Shown piece after piece: positions 1 through 10,418 of a stretch of 64,000 nucleotides of DNA. The notes beneath the pieces are model-generated. The model ran no database searches, was not told the DNA's origin, and saw only the letters and a list, made by a program, of their open reading frames with translations. How positions within the stretch are numbered: position 1 is the first letter of the stretch; each line of letters starts with the position of its first letter. This DNA comes from Aplectana chamaeleonis (Eukaryota; Nematoda; Chromadorea; Rhabditida; Cosmocercidae), in NCBI GenBank assembly GCA_029168955.1, contig JAPDOI010000143.1:310001-374000 (forward strand), in the 5' to 3' direction. The position numbers and the translations under genes are program-made.

Positions 1-1
1 A

Positions 2-565
2 GCCTTTAAGTCAGGGTTCGATTTGGGCAACGACGTTGAAGACATTCCACCTAGAGGATGTGCTCCGGTTTTTAATGCTTCTGGAAATGCTATGGTCTTC
101 AAGGGAGCGATAAGGCTTTCCATGCAGATTGGAAATGGCAACAAGCGAAGGATCGCATGCTTCGTGATGAAGGGAGGTGACGGATCGCTAGTTCTTGGCA
201 CTAACGCCTTAGGCAAGTTGGGATTTAACCTTAAGCGGTTTAAGAGAGCGGCGATCTCTCCCAGCAAAGTCGAAACCTTTAGTGCAGTTAAGAACAGGCG
301 TACTCAAAAGCAGCGCAAGCAGCCGCAAGACCCCGTTGTTCGGTCTGCTGGTGCAAAAGTCAAGAACAGTCGAACGACTCCTGAAGTCCATGCTCCTGTC
401 GCTGACACTTTTGTGGGAGCAAAAGTCTTCAAACAAGGTGAAGACGAAGCACCTTGCGGAACCGCAGACATGGTGCCCACAGACAAGGTCGAGTTGGCCA
501 GGAAGATTCTGCAAGCGAACGTTAAGCGGACGCTTGAGGTGAAATGTTGCGCAGCAACAGATTAA
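2..565 (+). CDS. Retropepsin-like polyprotein fragment, 5' end outside window
   Basis: The frame is open from base 2, so the protein continues off the left edge; 187 codons and a TAA are visible. Residues around base 85-235 read as the C-terminal half of a retroviral-type aspartic protease: a beta-rich stretch, then VLGTNALGKLGFNL, the counterpart of the (I/V)(I/L)G.(D/N).L motif near the protease C-terminus. The catalytic D(S/T)G would lie upstream and is not seen. After it comes a Lys/Arg-rich linker and a stop, where an active gypsy/Pao-type pol would continue into reverse transcriptase; no RT follows. This is seen directly; that it is a relic of an LTR retrotransposon is inference from the family. 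It could instead be a domesticated or non-autonomous gag-protease gene. Confidence 0.6.
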   Translation, partial: AFKSGFDLGNDVEDIPPRGCAPVFNASGNAMVFKGAIRLSMQIGNGNKRRIACFVMKGGDGSLVLGTNALGKLGFNLKRFKRAAISPSKVETFSAVKNRRTQKQRKQPQDPVVRSAGAKVKNSRTTPEVHAPVADTFVGAKVFKQGEDEAPCGTADMVPTDKVELARKILQANVKRTLEVKCCAATD

Positions 566-584
566 GGAAAAGGCGCTGAGAACC

Positions 585-1466
585 ATGACCGCGATCAGTC
601 AGGAGCTTGCCCGAGATGGAGGCGATGCAATACGGTCATGCCTGATAGGCGCCGAGATCATAACTCATGCAAGCCTGGGCCTGATGAACCCAGCAGAGTA
701 CAATTCGATGCGGTTCAGAGGCTACCTAAAGGGGTATCAGAAGAGCCCGTGCAGCCTGTTAGAACTCGTAGGAAGCGGGGGAAGTCCAGAAAGAACCCCT
801 CCGCAGAGATTCAAACGAGTCGGAAGATTCGATGTCTCAAAACGGGTATCGGCATAGAGCAACCACTCAACCTGCGTCATCGATGTGACTGCGGCTGTTT
901 TGGGCAGTGTGTTCATGTCGCTGTTCCCAGTCCGACACACCAAATGGCACGATCGAATAATGTGGCCGACAGGTTTGAACTGGAGAACGTCGCCTCAGTT
1001 GGAGAACAAGGGAGCTGGAGTGATGAAAGGCAGGAGTCGAAGCTCCGAAAGGTAAAATCTACGCATCTCACTCCCCATGGTCCCGCCGCCGCCAAGAAGG
1101 GTTGCAGCCACCTATACGTCGATTATGTGGAAGCCGTGGAGGCCGCATCAAGAGTGTGGTTCGAGCACAGAGCCCGATCCAATGTGGCAGTTTGCCATGA
1201 CGTCGGAGCTAATGCCACGAATGCGATCGAAGTGTGGGAACGTAGGAAGCATAGTTGTGGTTCTAACAGTACTGCTGATTTCAGCATCAAACCGGATGGA
1301 GGAGATCGACCCAGTTCTAAAGACGTCGGGAACAGTCGTGACAGTGGACGTAGGAGCTATGGTATGGAGAAAAGGGATGTCCGGAGAGGAATCTAGTGAT
1401 CTTAATTGTGATGTGAGTCGGGACGACTCTCTAGTTAGTGCGGGCATGTTAAGAGTAGTAGTTTGA
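585..1466 (+). pseudogene. Broken downstream part of the retroelement coding region
   Basis: Three overlapping frames (585-857, 638-1396, 1077-1466) are open one after another on the plus strand, which looks like one coding region broken by frameshifts. The 638-1396 frame is basic (RTRRKRGKSRKN near its start) and shows Cys/His clusters but no finished motif I recognise. The last frame has a short hydrophobic stretch (GSIVVVLTVLLISAS). It lies directly after the protease fragment on the same strand and has similar GC, so it probably belongs to the same element. Function not assignable. Confidence 0.35.
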
Positions 1467-2000
1467 AATGCATTATTTTGCCATAGTTCTACTATTATTC
1501 TAATAGTTGTATTTGTTTTAACCTGTTTGTAACCTTATAATACATTTGTCCTCTTCTCCTTTTCCTTTTCCAGTGTGAATCCTCGTCCAATTGTTGTGGT
1601 GTTCGGTTCCGTCGATTGATGGACGCGGAGGGGTGGATGGGGAGAGGGGCATCTTATGTATGCCTCGCGCTCTCGTCTGTCCCCGTGGTCTCTCATCGCA
1701 GGCGGGGCCTGCTATCGGAGGCCGCGTCCGCTGCCTTCTTAAGGCGGCTCGTTTAGTTATAGGAGCTCATTTTGTTGTTGTAGAGTGGTACGGAGAGGTG
1801 ACTCTCCTCAATAAATAGTTGTACCACAGTTCAGCCATCCCGCTCAAAGAAGTCCGGGAGGAGCAAGCAACGATGCGGTCGACCACGGCGAAACCCAAAC
1901 GGTTAGTAGATTTCAGCATGATGAGAACCCGATGTGCTCTACTTCGACCGGGTAGAGATAAGAGGGACAAGCCGCACGTGCATAATTGCATGTGATTGTA
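1467..2000 (+). other. Possible 3' UTR or LTR of the preceding element
   Basis: No long frame. A pyrimidine tract ending in TTCCAG at about 1552-1573 is followed by GC-richer DNA starting TGTGAATCC, and an AATAAA polyadenylation-type hexamer sits at about 1811. This could be a 3' LTR or a spliced 3' UTR. No second copy of the segment is in the window, so LTR status cannot be shown. Confidence 0.25.
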
Positions 2001-3640
2001 TGAGTAAGTGTTAGCGCTTGTGATTATTTGTATGTGAGTACTTATAACGAATCTCTACAGTATCTCTCGGGAAAAACATTCAAGAAAACTGGCCTAAAAT
2101 TGCTAATATATTCTAATTTGTCTGCAAACAGTTTACACATGGATGAGGCATGTAAGTATTTAAACTTTTATCTAAATGAATTATAACTCAATAAATTATT
2201 CTATTAAACTCATTGAAACCTTTTTTCCTTAAAATTTGAGATAAGAAATTATTCGGTGTGTAGATATCAATGTAAAATTGTTAAAAAAACTAACTTGTTT
2301 TAATTAAGTATAACTTAAGTAAAAAAAATTTATGAGCATAACGGTTATCTAAGAAAAAGAATCGGGTAAGAGAAAAAATGGACTTTGGTCTGTGTCTCCT
2401 ATGATTATTGTTCGATATGTTAGGCACAGAGATAATCAATGTTGAATATGAGAATATCGAGGAGAAGAGATCATACGTTCAAGGGACAACTACATCGAAA
2501 GGTGTCGACGGCTCATTTCTTCTTACATGACTATGATGATTCGTAAATTTATAAAATCAATGATTAATGCGTGAAAATTGAGGGGAGGAGAGATTTGAAA
2601 ACAAGAAAATTACTGAAAGGAGGAACGTATGACCTTACATTCGTGTCACTTTCTGTGACTGTCCGGAAATTCATAATTTCACGCTATAGATGAATATCAG
2701 ACATTGAGGAAAGAACTTATGGAGAAATACGTCAATTTTTGACGTATGGCCTTTGGTCCGTGTCACCTTTCGTGACTGACGAATGATACAATATCAACAT
2801 GAGAGTTAGAATTATAATAGGAGAGAAAATATGGCAACGAGAGAGAGAGAAAGTACATTACGAGTTATTAAATATTGTTTGATCATTATTATAATGGGTA
2901 TTGTAAGGAAATTAATTAATTTATAAGTTATATGTATAACGTACTATACTTATTACCAATTCTATTTTTTTATTATAATCATTTTAACTATAATTATATT
3001 TAATATTGTTATCATTATTATTAATATTACATAACGACTACCAAGGTTGAACTCAATGGTTAAGAGAGTTGGTTCTGATGTCGCGAATCAAGACCAGACA
3101 GAAAGAACGAGCCGTCATCAAGAAAACATCAACAGGAGGGTTGTGTCGGAGTATTTAAAGATAATTAATCTTCCCGATCCGAATCGTGAGTGTAAAAAAT
3201 TTCGTTGAACATTTTTTAAAGGATGTAGTTAAGTGAGTATCTAATATTCAAAGATACTGCTAAATTTACCTATATAGAAAATGATATACTACTATAAATT
3301 CCAGTTACTCTAACAAAAGCGACTCACAACATTTGACATAGTTAATATTTATTGGTCATCAGAAAGGCACTACTAATATAAGGGTGAGTTCAGATTGTAC
3401 AATAAAGCAAGTAATTAAAAATTCAATTCTGAAATTAACTCTAAAATGTCTTATTCTTTCTGGGAGTATTTTATTGAAACCGGAAGGAAAAAACTTGACA
3501 GCTTACACCTGGAGGAATAAAACATATATGCGTCCCATCCGCAATCAAACGATGCTGCTTCCTGTCACAGAGAGTTTGAGGTGCTTGATTTTTTTCCAAG
3601 TAGAAAGAGATGCGACTTTAAAATAATGATAATACTATTT
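2000..3640. other. AT-rich intergenic DNA
   Basis: About 1.6 kb of AT-rich sequence with homopolymer runs and no convincing exon. One plus-strand frame at 3384-3626 is open for 80 codons from a non-ATG start, but shows no recognisable motif and sits just upstream of a better-supported gene. The only repeated feature is the short dispersed motif listed separately. Confidence 0.5.
2728..2787 (+). repeat. Short dispersed repeat with ACGTCAA/TTGACGT hairpin
   Basis: A 60-base motif: hairpin ACGTCAATTTTTGACGT, then a TTGG(T/C)CC..TGTCAC and GTGACTGACGAAT core. A close copy is at 4891-4950 and a partial one, lacking the hairpin, at 2623-2665, all in the same orientation. The copies lie on both sides of the four-exon gene. 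They may be fragments of one transposable element or shared regulatory sequence. Confidence 0.55.
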
Positions 3641-3677
3641 TAGTTTACATTTACGTAAGTTAATACGAAAGACGCTC

Positions 3678-4424
3678 ATGGAAGAAAACAAAATGGCACC
3701 GGATATTACTGTACAGCGTGGATATTTGATATTTAAACACGGAAGTATAACCAAGGTGAAGAAATATAACATTCGAAATTTTGTTTCTATCCTTCTATCT
3801 TCTAGACTTACGCTAATGAAACATTGAATTAGCTGTTAAACAATTTGATTTACAGCGCTTGCATGCTCCTATGGTTGCATTTGTATTGGGCTTAGATTAT
3901 ACGGATTGGACTGGTTTGGCAATTGCAAGTCTACTTTCTCACAGTGATAAAAAAAGAATTGAAGAACGAAAATTTTTGAACTTAGTCCAAATAGGAATCA
4001 TTATCCTAATTTAACCTCGAAACAATAAGAAATGCAAGGTATATGTTTTAGAAAGGAGAGATGTTGTGGAAATCACAATCTACAGAAGAGATGTTTGGAT
4101 TGAAAGAAACTGACGACATTGGTATTTCGAAAGACGAAGAGAATCAAAGAAGCAATCCTACTTCTCAAACTGCTGGACCGTCTTCCTCGGTAAGGGATTT
4201 TTTTTTGGTAAAATCAATATAATCTAAAAAAATAATAAATGTTTTATGTAAATTTTATAATATTTAAATAATAATAATAAACTTAGTTTTACTCATTTAT
4301 TTATTTTTAGAACGTGTTAGCCATTGCGTTGGAGTCGACCATAAGTGAGTATAATCGAAAGAGAGAGTATGTGGACGAGCAAAATGAAGGACTTCCTAAC
4401 AAAAGCCGTAAGGAGGCGGATTAA
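3678..4424 (+). CDS. Four-exon gene, 152-residue protein of unknown function
   Basis: Exons 3678-3755, 3856-3984, 4052-4189 and 4311-4424; introns of 100, 67 and 121 bp. All three introns are phase 0 and every junction keeps one frame open to a TAA. Acceptors are TTTACAG, GTTTTAG and TTATTTTTAG. Donors are AAG|GTGAAG, TTA|GTCCAA (weak) and TCG|GTAAGG (strong). A TATTTTAG at about 3642 could be a leader trans-splice acceptor, and ATAAATAAA about 65 bases after the stop could be the poly(A) signal. The protein has a hydrophobic middle (MVAFVLGLDYTDWTGLAIASLL), then an acidic, Ser/Thr-rich part, and ends basic (NKSRKEAD). I recognise no family. Codons and splice sites look real; function is unknown. 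The second donor is the weakest point of the model. Confidence 0.6.
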
Positions 4425-4688
4425 AGAAGATGGCCAACGACTAAAAGATAACATGTTGTTGTATGAGTTGTCTTATTGTTGGTATAAATAAATGTTAAGA
4501 TCAACAAACTGGGAAGAATATGGGTAAGCGAATGAAGTATTAGTGAGTACTCGAAAAAGAGTGCAAAGCACTCTGAAATTACCATTTTCGAGTGTATTAA
4601 CTCTGAATCAGATCGGAATAGGACCTAAAAATGGGGATAGAAAGTTAGGAAGTGAAAGAATTGAAACTGAAAAATTGTAGCTACTACA

Positions 4689-4827
4689 AGGCCCTAGTTA
4701 TACACCAGCGTTTCGCCGCCGCTGGCTTCCGCGGCATGTCTGCTGTTGGTCAATTTCGAAATCTGACCAATCGCAGACGTCCCGCAAAAACTAGCGGTAC
4801 CAAATCGCCGATGTATAACTAGGGCCT
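4689..4827. mobile_element. Small MITE, 139 bp, terminal inverted repeats
   Basis: Begins AGGCCCTAGTTATACA and ends with the complement TGTATAACTAGGGCCT, so the terminal inverted repeats are 16 bp. It has no coding capacity. The target duplication is not clear (flanks ..CTACA / AAGTT..). It lies between the four-exon gene and the second hairpin repeat. Confidence 0.7.
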
Positions 4828-4890
4828 AAGTTTTCAGTGGTATAGAAAGTAGTTGAAAGAAAATTGGAGAGTAGAGTAGAGTAGAAGGAA

Positions 4891-4950
4891 CACGTCAATT
4901 TTTGACGTATTGCTCTTGGCCCTTGTCACTATTTGTGACTGACGAATCGA
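4891..4950 (+). repeat. Second full copy of the short dispersed repeat
   Basis: Same hairpin and same downstream core as 2728-2787, about 85% alike by eye. It follows the four-exon gene and the small MITE at 4689-4827. Confidence 0.55.
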
Positions 4951-6190
4951 TCAGATAGTAGAAAAGGTATGTGTAAGAAGAGAAAAGGGTGAAATGACTT
5001 ATTAATCAAGAAGTAGGCTTTACCTGTAAGCAAAAGAGAGACTAGGGGATCACATTATAGTAACAAAAGGAAAAGTTGAAACCAATAAAATGTCTGTACT
5101 AAAAGTGAACGCCACTAAAGCTCAAATTTAATATAGAAGAAAAAAAGTGGTATAATCAATATAAAAGCAAGGTGTTGATGAGCTAAATAGCATATTAGTG
5201 AGTGAAAAATAATATTTGTTAGGAATGGAGTATCGTGTAACTTTTTTGATAAAATAAAGTTGTATATATCGAAGCATAGTGTCATAAGAATTCAAAAACT
5301 TAGTGTTCAAATTGGTATCAAAGTACATTAAAGTTTGGCTGGAGAGTGTCATCGCAATACCTGTAGAAAACTTGTAGAACACCTATAGTTCTAAACTTGT
5401 ATTTTTGGATCTACCTTAGGGCAAGGGAATCTCGCAGTTTTTACTACTAGTAGCGTGAGAATCCTAGCAGTATGACTCATTCTGCTTTACTCGGATCACC
5501 CTAAAATTGTTCCTTGTTTTTTTTCAATTCTTCGATTTTCCGAACAAATAATTTTTTTAATATGTTCCTAACTTCGTTTTTTTCGGCATCTCAAATTTTG
5601 AATACGTACAAATTTTAGAATTTCCGAGCACTAGGCTTTCGACTGAGTAGGTTTCGGAAACAATCGAAGTTCAAGTCGGGAACACGTGATGGTTTTTATT
5701 ATGCTTACGCCGTACAATATTCGCGTAGACGATCGAAAATCAATCTTCAAATCTTGTTTTTTAAACGATCGCTTTTCAAAAACATATATTCAAAATTCAA
5801 TTCTCCCGAAAAGTCGAATTACAGGCTTGGTCGACTTTTGCTGGGCAAACGGCAGAGTTTCCGCGGTGCTAGGCCTTCGTTGAACGCCTGCTAAACCGCG
5901 GAATCCGGCGATTACTACATCACGCTGCAGGGAAGATCGATAGTGCGGCGCGGAGTGATCGATACTCCTCCACTGCATACTGCCGCGCCTGTCAGCGATG
6001 TCCTTCGTGTCTTCGCTTTTTTCGTTGCTATAGCGTCTGAACCATCTTGATGGTTTTGTTTTTGTTTGGTGCTATTTTCCTTTTTTAGCTTTTGTTGAAT
6101 TTGTTTACAGAAAAAAAGATGTGCAGTATTTGGTTTCCGGCTCCAATCTGCGTTCCGATCATCGATGTACTTGCTGAACCACACAGTCTT
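4951..6190. other. Intergenic stretch without a supported gene
   Basis: AT-rich to about 5700, then more balanced. A minus-strand 84-codon frame at 5128-5382 is Phe/Tyr/Leu/Ile-rich as expected of AT-rich noise. TCGAAAA-type words appear near 5750-5820. A T-rich acceptor-like site (TTGTTTACAG) occurs at about 6100-6110 just before an ATG and may start an upstream exon of the next gene. Confidence 0.4.
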
Positions 6191-6228
6191 TAGTTTCTGC
6201 CTTGGGGTGGGATATCTTCATTGCTCGA

Positions 6229-6987
6229 ATGGTATTTGCTCTCATCCCGCGTGCCGGCGAAAATAGTAAAATAAATGGTATATAGTCTACTTTTTCAAAC
6301 ACAGCAAATGAGCTTACGTTGAGGGTTGCACCTAAAAGAACAAATGTAGGAAGGAGCTCCATTCATCTGTTGGTTGTAAAACCGAACATGCTGGTGGTGT
6401 CGGAAAGCGTTCTAGATACTCTTCCGCTGTACATAGGAGGATTAATACAGAGGCTGTAATGAAACTGATTGTAAGACGCCTCTGAGGATTGTGGACTATG
6501 TTCACTGTTAAGGGAATCACCAGGGAAAACCAGTACCGAGCAGATGTGCACGAATACCCCTATATCGAGAGTATATTGAGAGCCCAAGTCAATTTTCGGA
6601 ACAGGTAATTGCGGAACATATAGTTCACGTTATGAAACTCAGGAGTCAAGCGTTCCCCGTTTCCCTGAGCTCAGACGGATTACCGATCCACGACAAAAAA
6701 AAGGTTTGTATACTATCTCATGAGACTACTTCTATTGACTATGAAAAGATTGTCGTCCGAAACAATTTCGAAAATTATGTTTTGCAGCTATCTTCAAATG
6801 AAATTCTCTCAGTAATAACTTCAGAGCAGATCTTTTTATTCTAGGGATTGAGATATCGAATGTGGGCGAAGATGATCTGCTGATCAAGATGATCGTTGAA
6901 AGTGCACATGAGTCCTCCTGCAGCCAAACCTTGCGATATTATCCCCACCTCTGCGCCATGTTTAGGTGCTATGAGACCACGGTTTAA
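6229..6987 (+). CDS. Five-exon gene, 146-residue protein of unknown function
   Basis: Exons 6229-6265, 6305-6455, 6524-6604, 6675-6703 (29-base micro-exon) and 6845-6987; introns 39, 68, 70 and 141 bp. Junction phases are 1, 2, 2 and 1, and the whole 441 bases read as one frame to a TAA. Donors are ATA|GTAAAA, GCT|GTAATG, CAG|GTAATT and AAG|GTTTGT; acceptors end CACAG, ACCAG, CTCAG and TTCTAG. The start was chosen at the ATG 36 bases after CTTTAG, a plausible leader trans-splice site; an upstream exon is possible. The protein is mixed charged with a Leu/Val-rich strand (HLLVVKPNMLVVSESV), a basic patch (RNRRITDPRQKK) and four Cys or His residues near its end. No family recognised. Frames on the opposite strand here are likely shadows. 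Confidence 0.55.
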
Positions 6988-7249
6988 TGGAAGACCTTGA
7001 ATATGTGGGTTCGCCCACAGAACGGACGGCCAGTGGGTTTAAATCCATTCTCCAGCGCCAGCAGTTTAGAATTATCTAAGGTTCGACCATTTGTGAGTCT
7101 CTTATTGTCAGGGAGTGGTATTCTCCAATGTACCCTAGCCTCCCCTGAAAATGATAAGAATCCTCATTTTCGTGCGATTCATTCCTTGACTCTATCGTTG
7201 CTGCTATCCACACCACTGTATTCTCACTCATAACTCTTCAGAGCAACCG

Positions 7250-8160
7250 AGCCAAGACGTGAATCACACAAAAATTGAAATTGATATCAATTCCAGAGGA
7301 GGCCTATCATCTCTAGAAAAGGCTTATTATTCCCAGAGTTGGCTAGGGGAAATTAGAGAAGACCACTCAGGAAGTACATATGCTTACAACAGTGATGATT
7401 CGTGGATCTTCCATTATGGATTGATTTTCAGCTTGGCATTGAGGGAAGAATTGAGACAAGGATGCTCGAAAAAGAGCCTCGAAAATCAAGGGACGAGGAG
7501 TTATTACAACTCAGAGACCAAGTGTGGGACTGTTGCTGTCAGAAACAGGGTTTACAACAGTTTTGAGTTGTGCATTATTATTATGGATTGATTTTCATTG
7601 ATTTTCTGCTTTTTTTCCGCAACGAAAAAAGGATTTGATGAGGATGCTCGGAGACGAGGGCCGAAAACCAAGGTACGGGGAGTTGTTACAGCTTTACAGC
7701 AAATATTTCTGCTCTACGCAGCGATAGGTCACGCTTGTTTGGCTCATTGAGTTCTTTGACTGCGCGTTCACTTCTCCGGATTCCGATTGTAGGCTAATTT
7801 GGTTTTAACGTGCATTGTACAGTTGCGTGGGTATGGGGATCCCAAAGCTTTGCCGATCGCGCAGAGCTAGAAAATCAGCTCGGAACGGGGTTCGTTGGCT
7901 AGAAGAGCGATAGTGCGAGCACTCCGGGTGTTCTTATTTCTTTAAGCCTTTATCTCCCTTATTCCCCTTTCAGGACTGGCGTGCGCGTCTATGTGTTCAA
8001 GGGAAAAGTTTCGAAACCATCCGCAATGTGTTTAGTTTGAAGAGTTTGACATTCATTTCAAGTCTAATTTTCAGAGATTCAACGTACTTTTTTCAGAGAG
8101 AGAAGATCAGCGAACAAGCTGGTGAACTATGGACCTACACCTTGTGAAGGATTGTGTACT
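7250..8160 (+). CDS. Unresolved exon cluster, one or two further genes
   Basis: Several plus-strand pieces look like exons but I cannot join them safely. About 7431-7523, after GATTTTCAG, reads LGIEGRIETRMLEKEPRKSR and ends at a GTGTGG donor candidate. A tandemly duplicated, diverged version lies at about 7620-7720 (MRMLGDEGRKPRYGELLQL). A frame after CTACGCAG at about 7722 reads for 24 codons. A piece at about 7825-7887 (FADRAELENQLGTG) may join across GTTCGT...CTTTCAG to TGVRVYVFKGKVSKPSAM and a stop near 8038; the other frame of that last exon is also open to 8145. The frame is therefore ambiguous. No family recognised. Confidence 0.3.
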
Positions 8161-8806
8161 TTCTCCTCAGAGAATACGTGTGAACTATGGCTGTCATTAC
8201 CATGTTATATTGAAGGCAGGATTCGCGATAAAAAAAACAGTTGTTGTGCTATCTTCATGAGAAGGTATATTTGGCCATGATTTTAGGTAAAAATTTGAAG
8301 AAAAGTCGCTCAAGAACAAGTTATGGCTTGATGCCCGCCCCCTCCAATTATCGAGGTTTCTATAAATGTCTGTTTTGGCATCCTTTATTTTGCTTTAAGA
8401 GGAATTTCCAAGTACTTTTTGAGACTACTGACTACTTTAAGAGCAAAATAAGAGTCGGGTAAATAAGCATCAGTGAAATTGAGGAGGGGCGTGTGAACAC
8501 CTATGAATAGCCGTTCTACCTTTTTTGTGCGTTTTTCCCAAAAATTTCTACTTATTATTACTTTTGTGATGACCAAATCTACATTCTCATTAAGAGAGCT
8601 CAAAAATCGTTACCATTGCAAGCCCTGCCTTTGATGCGTTTGCTGACTAAAGAAGTGACTGTGAAAAAGCACTTACTATGAATGAGCGCTGTTATTTTGG
8701 ATGAAAGCCTTCGGGTCAGATGTGTTTCATAGCTACTGTGGTGTTAATCTTTTAGTCAAACTTATACACGCTGAACAGGTTTTGACTAGTATATTCAACT
8801 TCAAAA

Positions 8807-9077
8807 TTACACGATTTTTGAATGTTTTTTGCCGTAACTGCAGTTTAACGTCCCAGTGCACGTTATGGTGTAGGTGCTGAGTTGATCGCAAAACGCTTGG
8901 CTCCGGGCGAGATTGAACCAGCATATTCCCTTTCCAGAGGAGCGCCTTACCGCAGTGCAACACCGAAGCCCCAGCGCCGCTTTCACTCAACTGCTCGGTA
9001 AATCTTAACCGGAGCAATCATCTCTGCTGGTTCAATCTCACCCGGAGCCAAGCGTTTTGCGATCAACTCAGCACCTT
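8807..9077 (-). mobile_element. tRNA-derived SINE-like element
   Basis: The minus strand of 8899-8970 is a 72-base tRNA-like unit, starting GGCTTCGG and ending CCGGAGCC, with a B-box-like GGTTCAATCTC. The same 72-base unit occurs three times in the insertion at 29827-30667. A 50-bp piece at 9027-9077 is an inverted copy of 8874-8926, so this copy is partly folded back on itself. The flanks 8799-8811 and 9075-9087 (CTTCAAAATTACA / CTTCAAGATTACA) match 12 of 13 and may be a target duplication. Confidence 0.6.
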
Positions 9078-9144
9078 CAAGATTACAGTCAAACCCAAGG
9101 GCAGGTTCTTCATGTTCATGTTCAGGTTTATTACGCTCGCTTAA

Positions 9145-9626
9145 TGGCAGTGTCCACGATGATTTTGGAATTTGAGATTAAGTGCTGAATCGGTTGTTTG
9201 GCCTCCGGGTAGAACCGAAATGACGGAGAAATAGAGAAAAAAGGCCCTAAAAGGAAACAAATCCTTTACTCTCACTACACCTTTTTACTCTCACTGGAAC
9301 TGTTCGTTGTGACAATAAAATCTTTTGTGGGCCCATCCCATGCGATTCTCTACTCTCTACTGCTCCATCCTTCCATTAGGACCCCAACTAATACTGCTTT
9401 GCCTAAAATATTCTTGCATTTTTGATTAATCCCATTTTTCACCAGTGACAACCACCTTGAACATGCTAATCCAGTCGGACAACTAGTCCAGGCCAGGAAA
9501 AATGTCACTGAAATGAGACGTTTTAGTGCGTTTCAAGCCGTTTCTTGAAAATTTTGGTAACACTTGGTGGCCATCGCATTGTTTTGAGTGGAAAACTCGG
9601 AAACGAAAATCATCGTGAGCACTGCC
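9145..9626. mobile_element. TTAA-type inverted-repeat element, copy 1 of a tandem pair
   Basis: Preceded by TTAA (9141-9144). Begins TGGCAGTGTCCACGATG and ends with its complement ATCGTGAGCACTGCC at about 9626. It is about 80-85% alike along its full length to the next element. No coding capacity is evident. A T|CAA junction at 9627-9630 joins it directly to copy 2. Confidence 0.65.
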
Positions 9627-9630
9627 TCAA

Positions 9631-10114
9631 AGGCAGTGTTCACGATAATCTTCGATTTTGAGATTAATCGTTAAATCGATTATTTGGCCCCCGATAAGAA
9701 CTGAAATGACGAAGAAACCGAGAAAAACGCACCAGAAGGGCACGAAACCCTCAAGTATCAGCCTGCCTCTTAAGTATCAATGGAACTGTTCGTTGTGACA
9801 ATGAAATCTTTTGTGGACCCGTCTTTTGCAATTCTCCATTCTGTTTTGCTCCGTTCTTTCCTTCGGGCCCTAACTAATACTGTTTTGCCCAAAATATTCT
9901 ACCATTTTCGATTAGTCCCATTTTTCACCGGTGACAACCATCGTGAACATGTTCATCCAACCAGACAACTTGTCCAGGCCATAGAATAATGTCACTGAAA
10001 TAAGACGAATTAGTGCGTTTCTCGCCGTTTTTTCGTGATTTTGGTGACACTTGGTAGCCAACGCATTGTTTTGAGTGGAAAACTTGGAAACGAGAATCAT
10101 CGTGAACACTGCCT
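9631..10114. mobile_element. TTAA-type inverted-repeat element, copy 2
   Basis: 484 bp, starts AGGCAGTGTTCACGAT and ends ATCGTGAACACTGCCT; followed by TTAA at 10115-10118. Full-length relative of the element at 9145-9626. The same termini are used by an internally unrelated element at 60557-61042, so they define a terminal-repeat family with several interiors. Confidence 0.7.
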
Positions 10115-10118
10115 TTAA

Positions 10119-10414
10119 GGCTCCGTCCATAGCAGACGACCTAGCTCCAAGTGACGCTGGGGGTTAGCATCTTTAACATTCGTTATTGATTTGACTCCCC
10201 TGCGACCTCTGCAGCCGGCCAGTCGCTGACGGTGGAGGCATAGTGACCGTAACGGCTGTCACTAATATTATCGATGCCATCGCTAACCACGTGCCGTCCT
10301 CGGTCACAGTGAATGAGCCAGCCGTCTAGCATCATGCGCCAGCGTTTCAGCGCTGGCGCATAATGCTCCGACGCCTTGACCTTTTGCCGCTGGTCGTCTG
10401 CTATGGACGGAGCC
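10119..10414. mobile_element. 296-bp MITE with 23-bp terminal repeats and TTAA flanks
   Basis: Begins GGCTCCGTCCATAGCAGACG and ends with the exact complement; the terminal repeats run 23 bp. Flanked by TTAA at 10115-10118 and 10415-10418. Its interior is GC-rich and holds a perfect 11-bp hairpin at 10334-10361 (ATGCGCCAGCG, loop TTTCAG, CGCTGGCGCAT). TTAA target duplications are typical of the piggyBac superfamily, but the ends do not start with the usual CCY, so assignment is open. Confidence 0.75.
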
Positions 10415-10418
10415 TTAA

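Noticed and set aside
3045..3110. tRNA-like words (CTCAATGGTTAAGAGAGTTGG) in AT-rich DNA
   Set aside because: No acceptor stem, no T-arm with GTTC, and no anticodon arm could be drawn.
5915..6587. Minus-strand gene from frames 5915-6184, 6159-6362 and 6363-6587
   Set aside because: The plus strand gives a five-exon model with four phase-consistent junctions; the minus frames overlap in conflicting phases.
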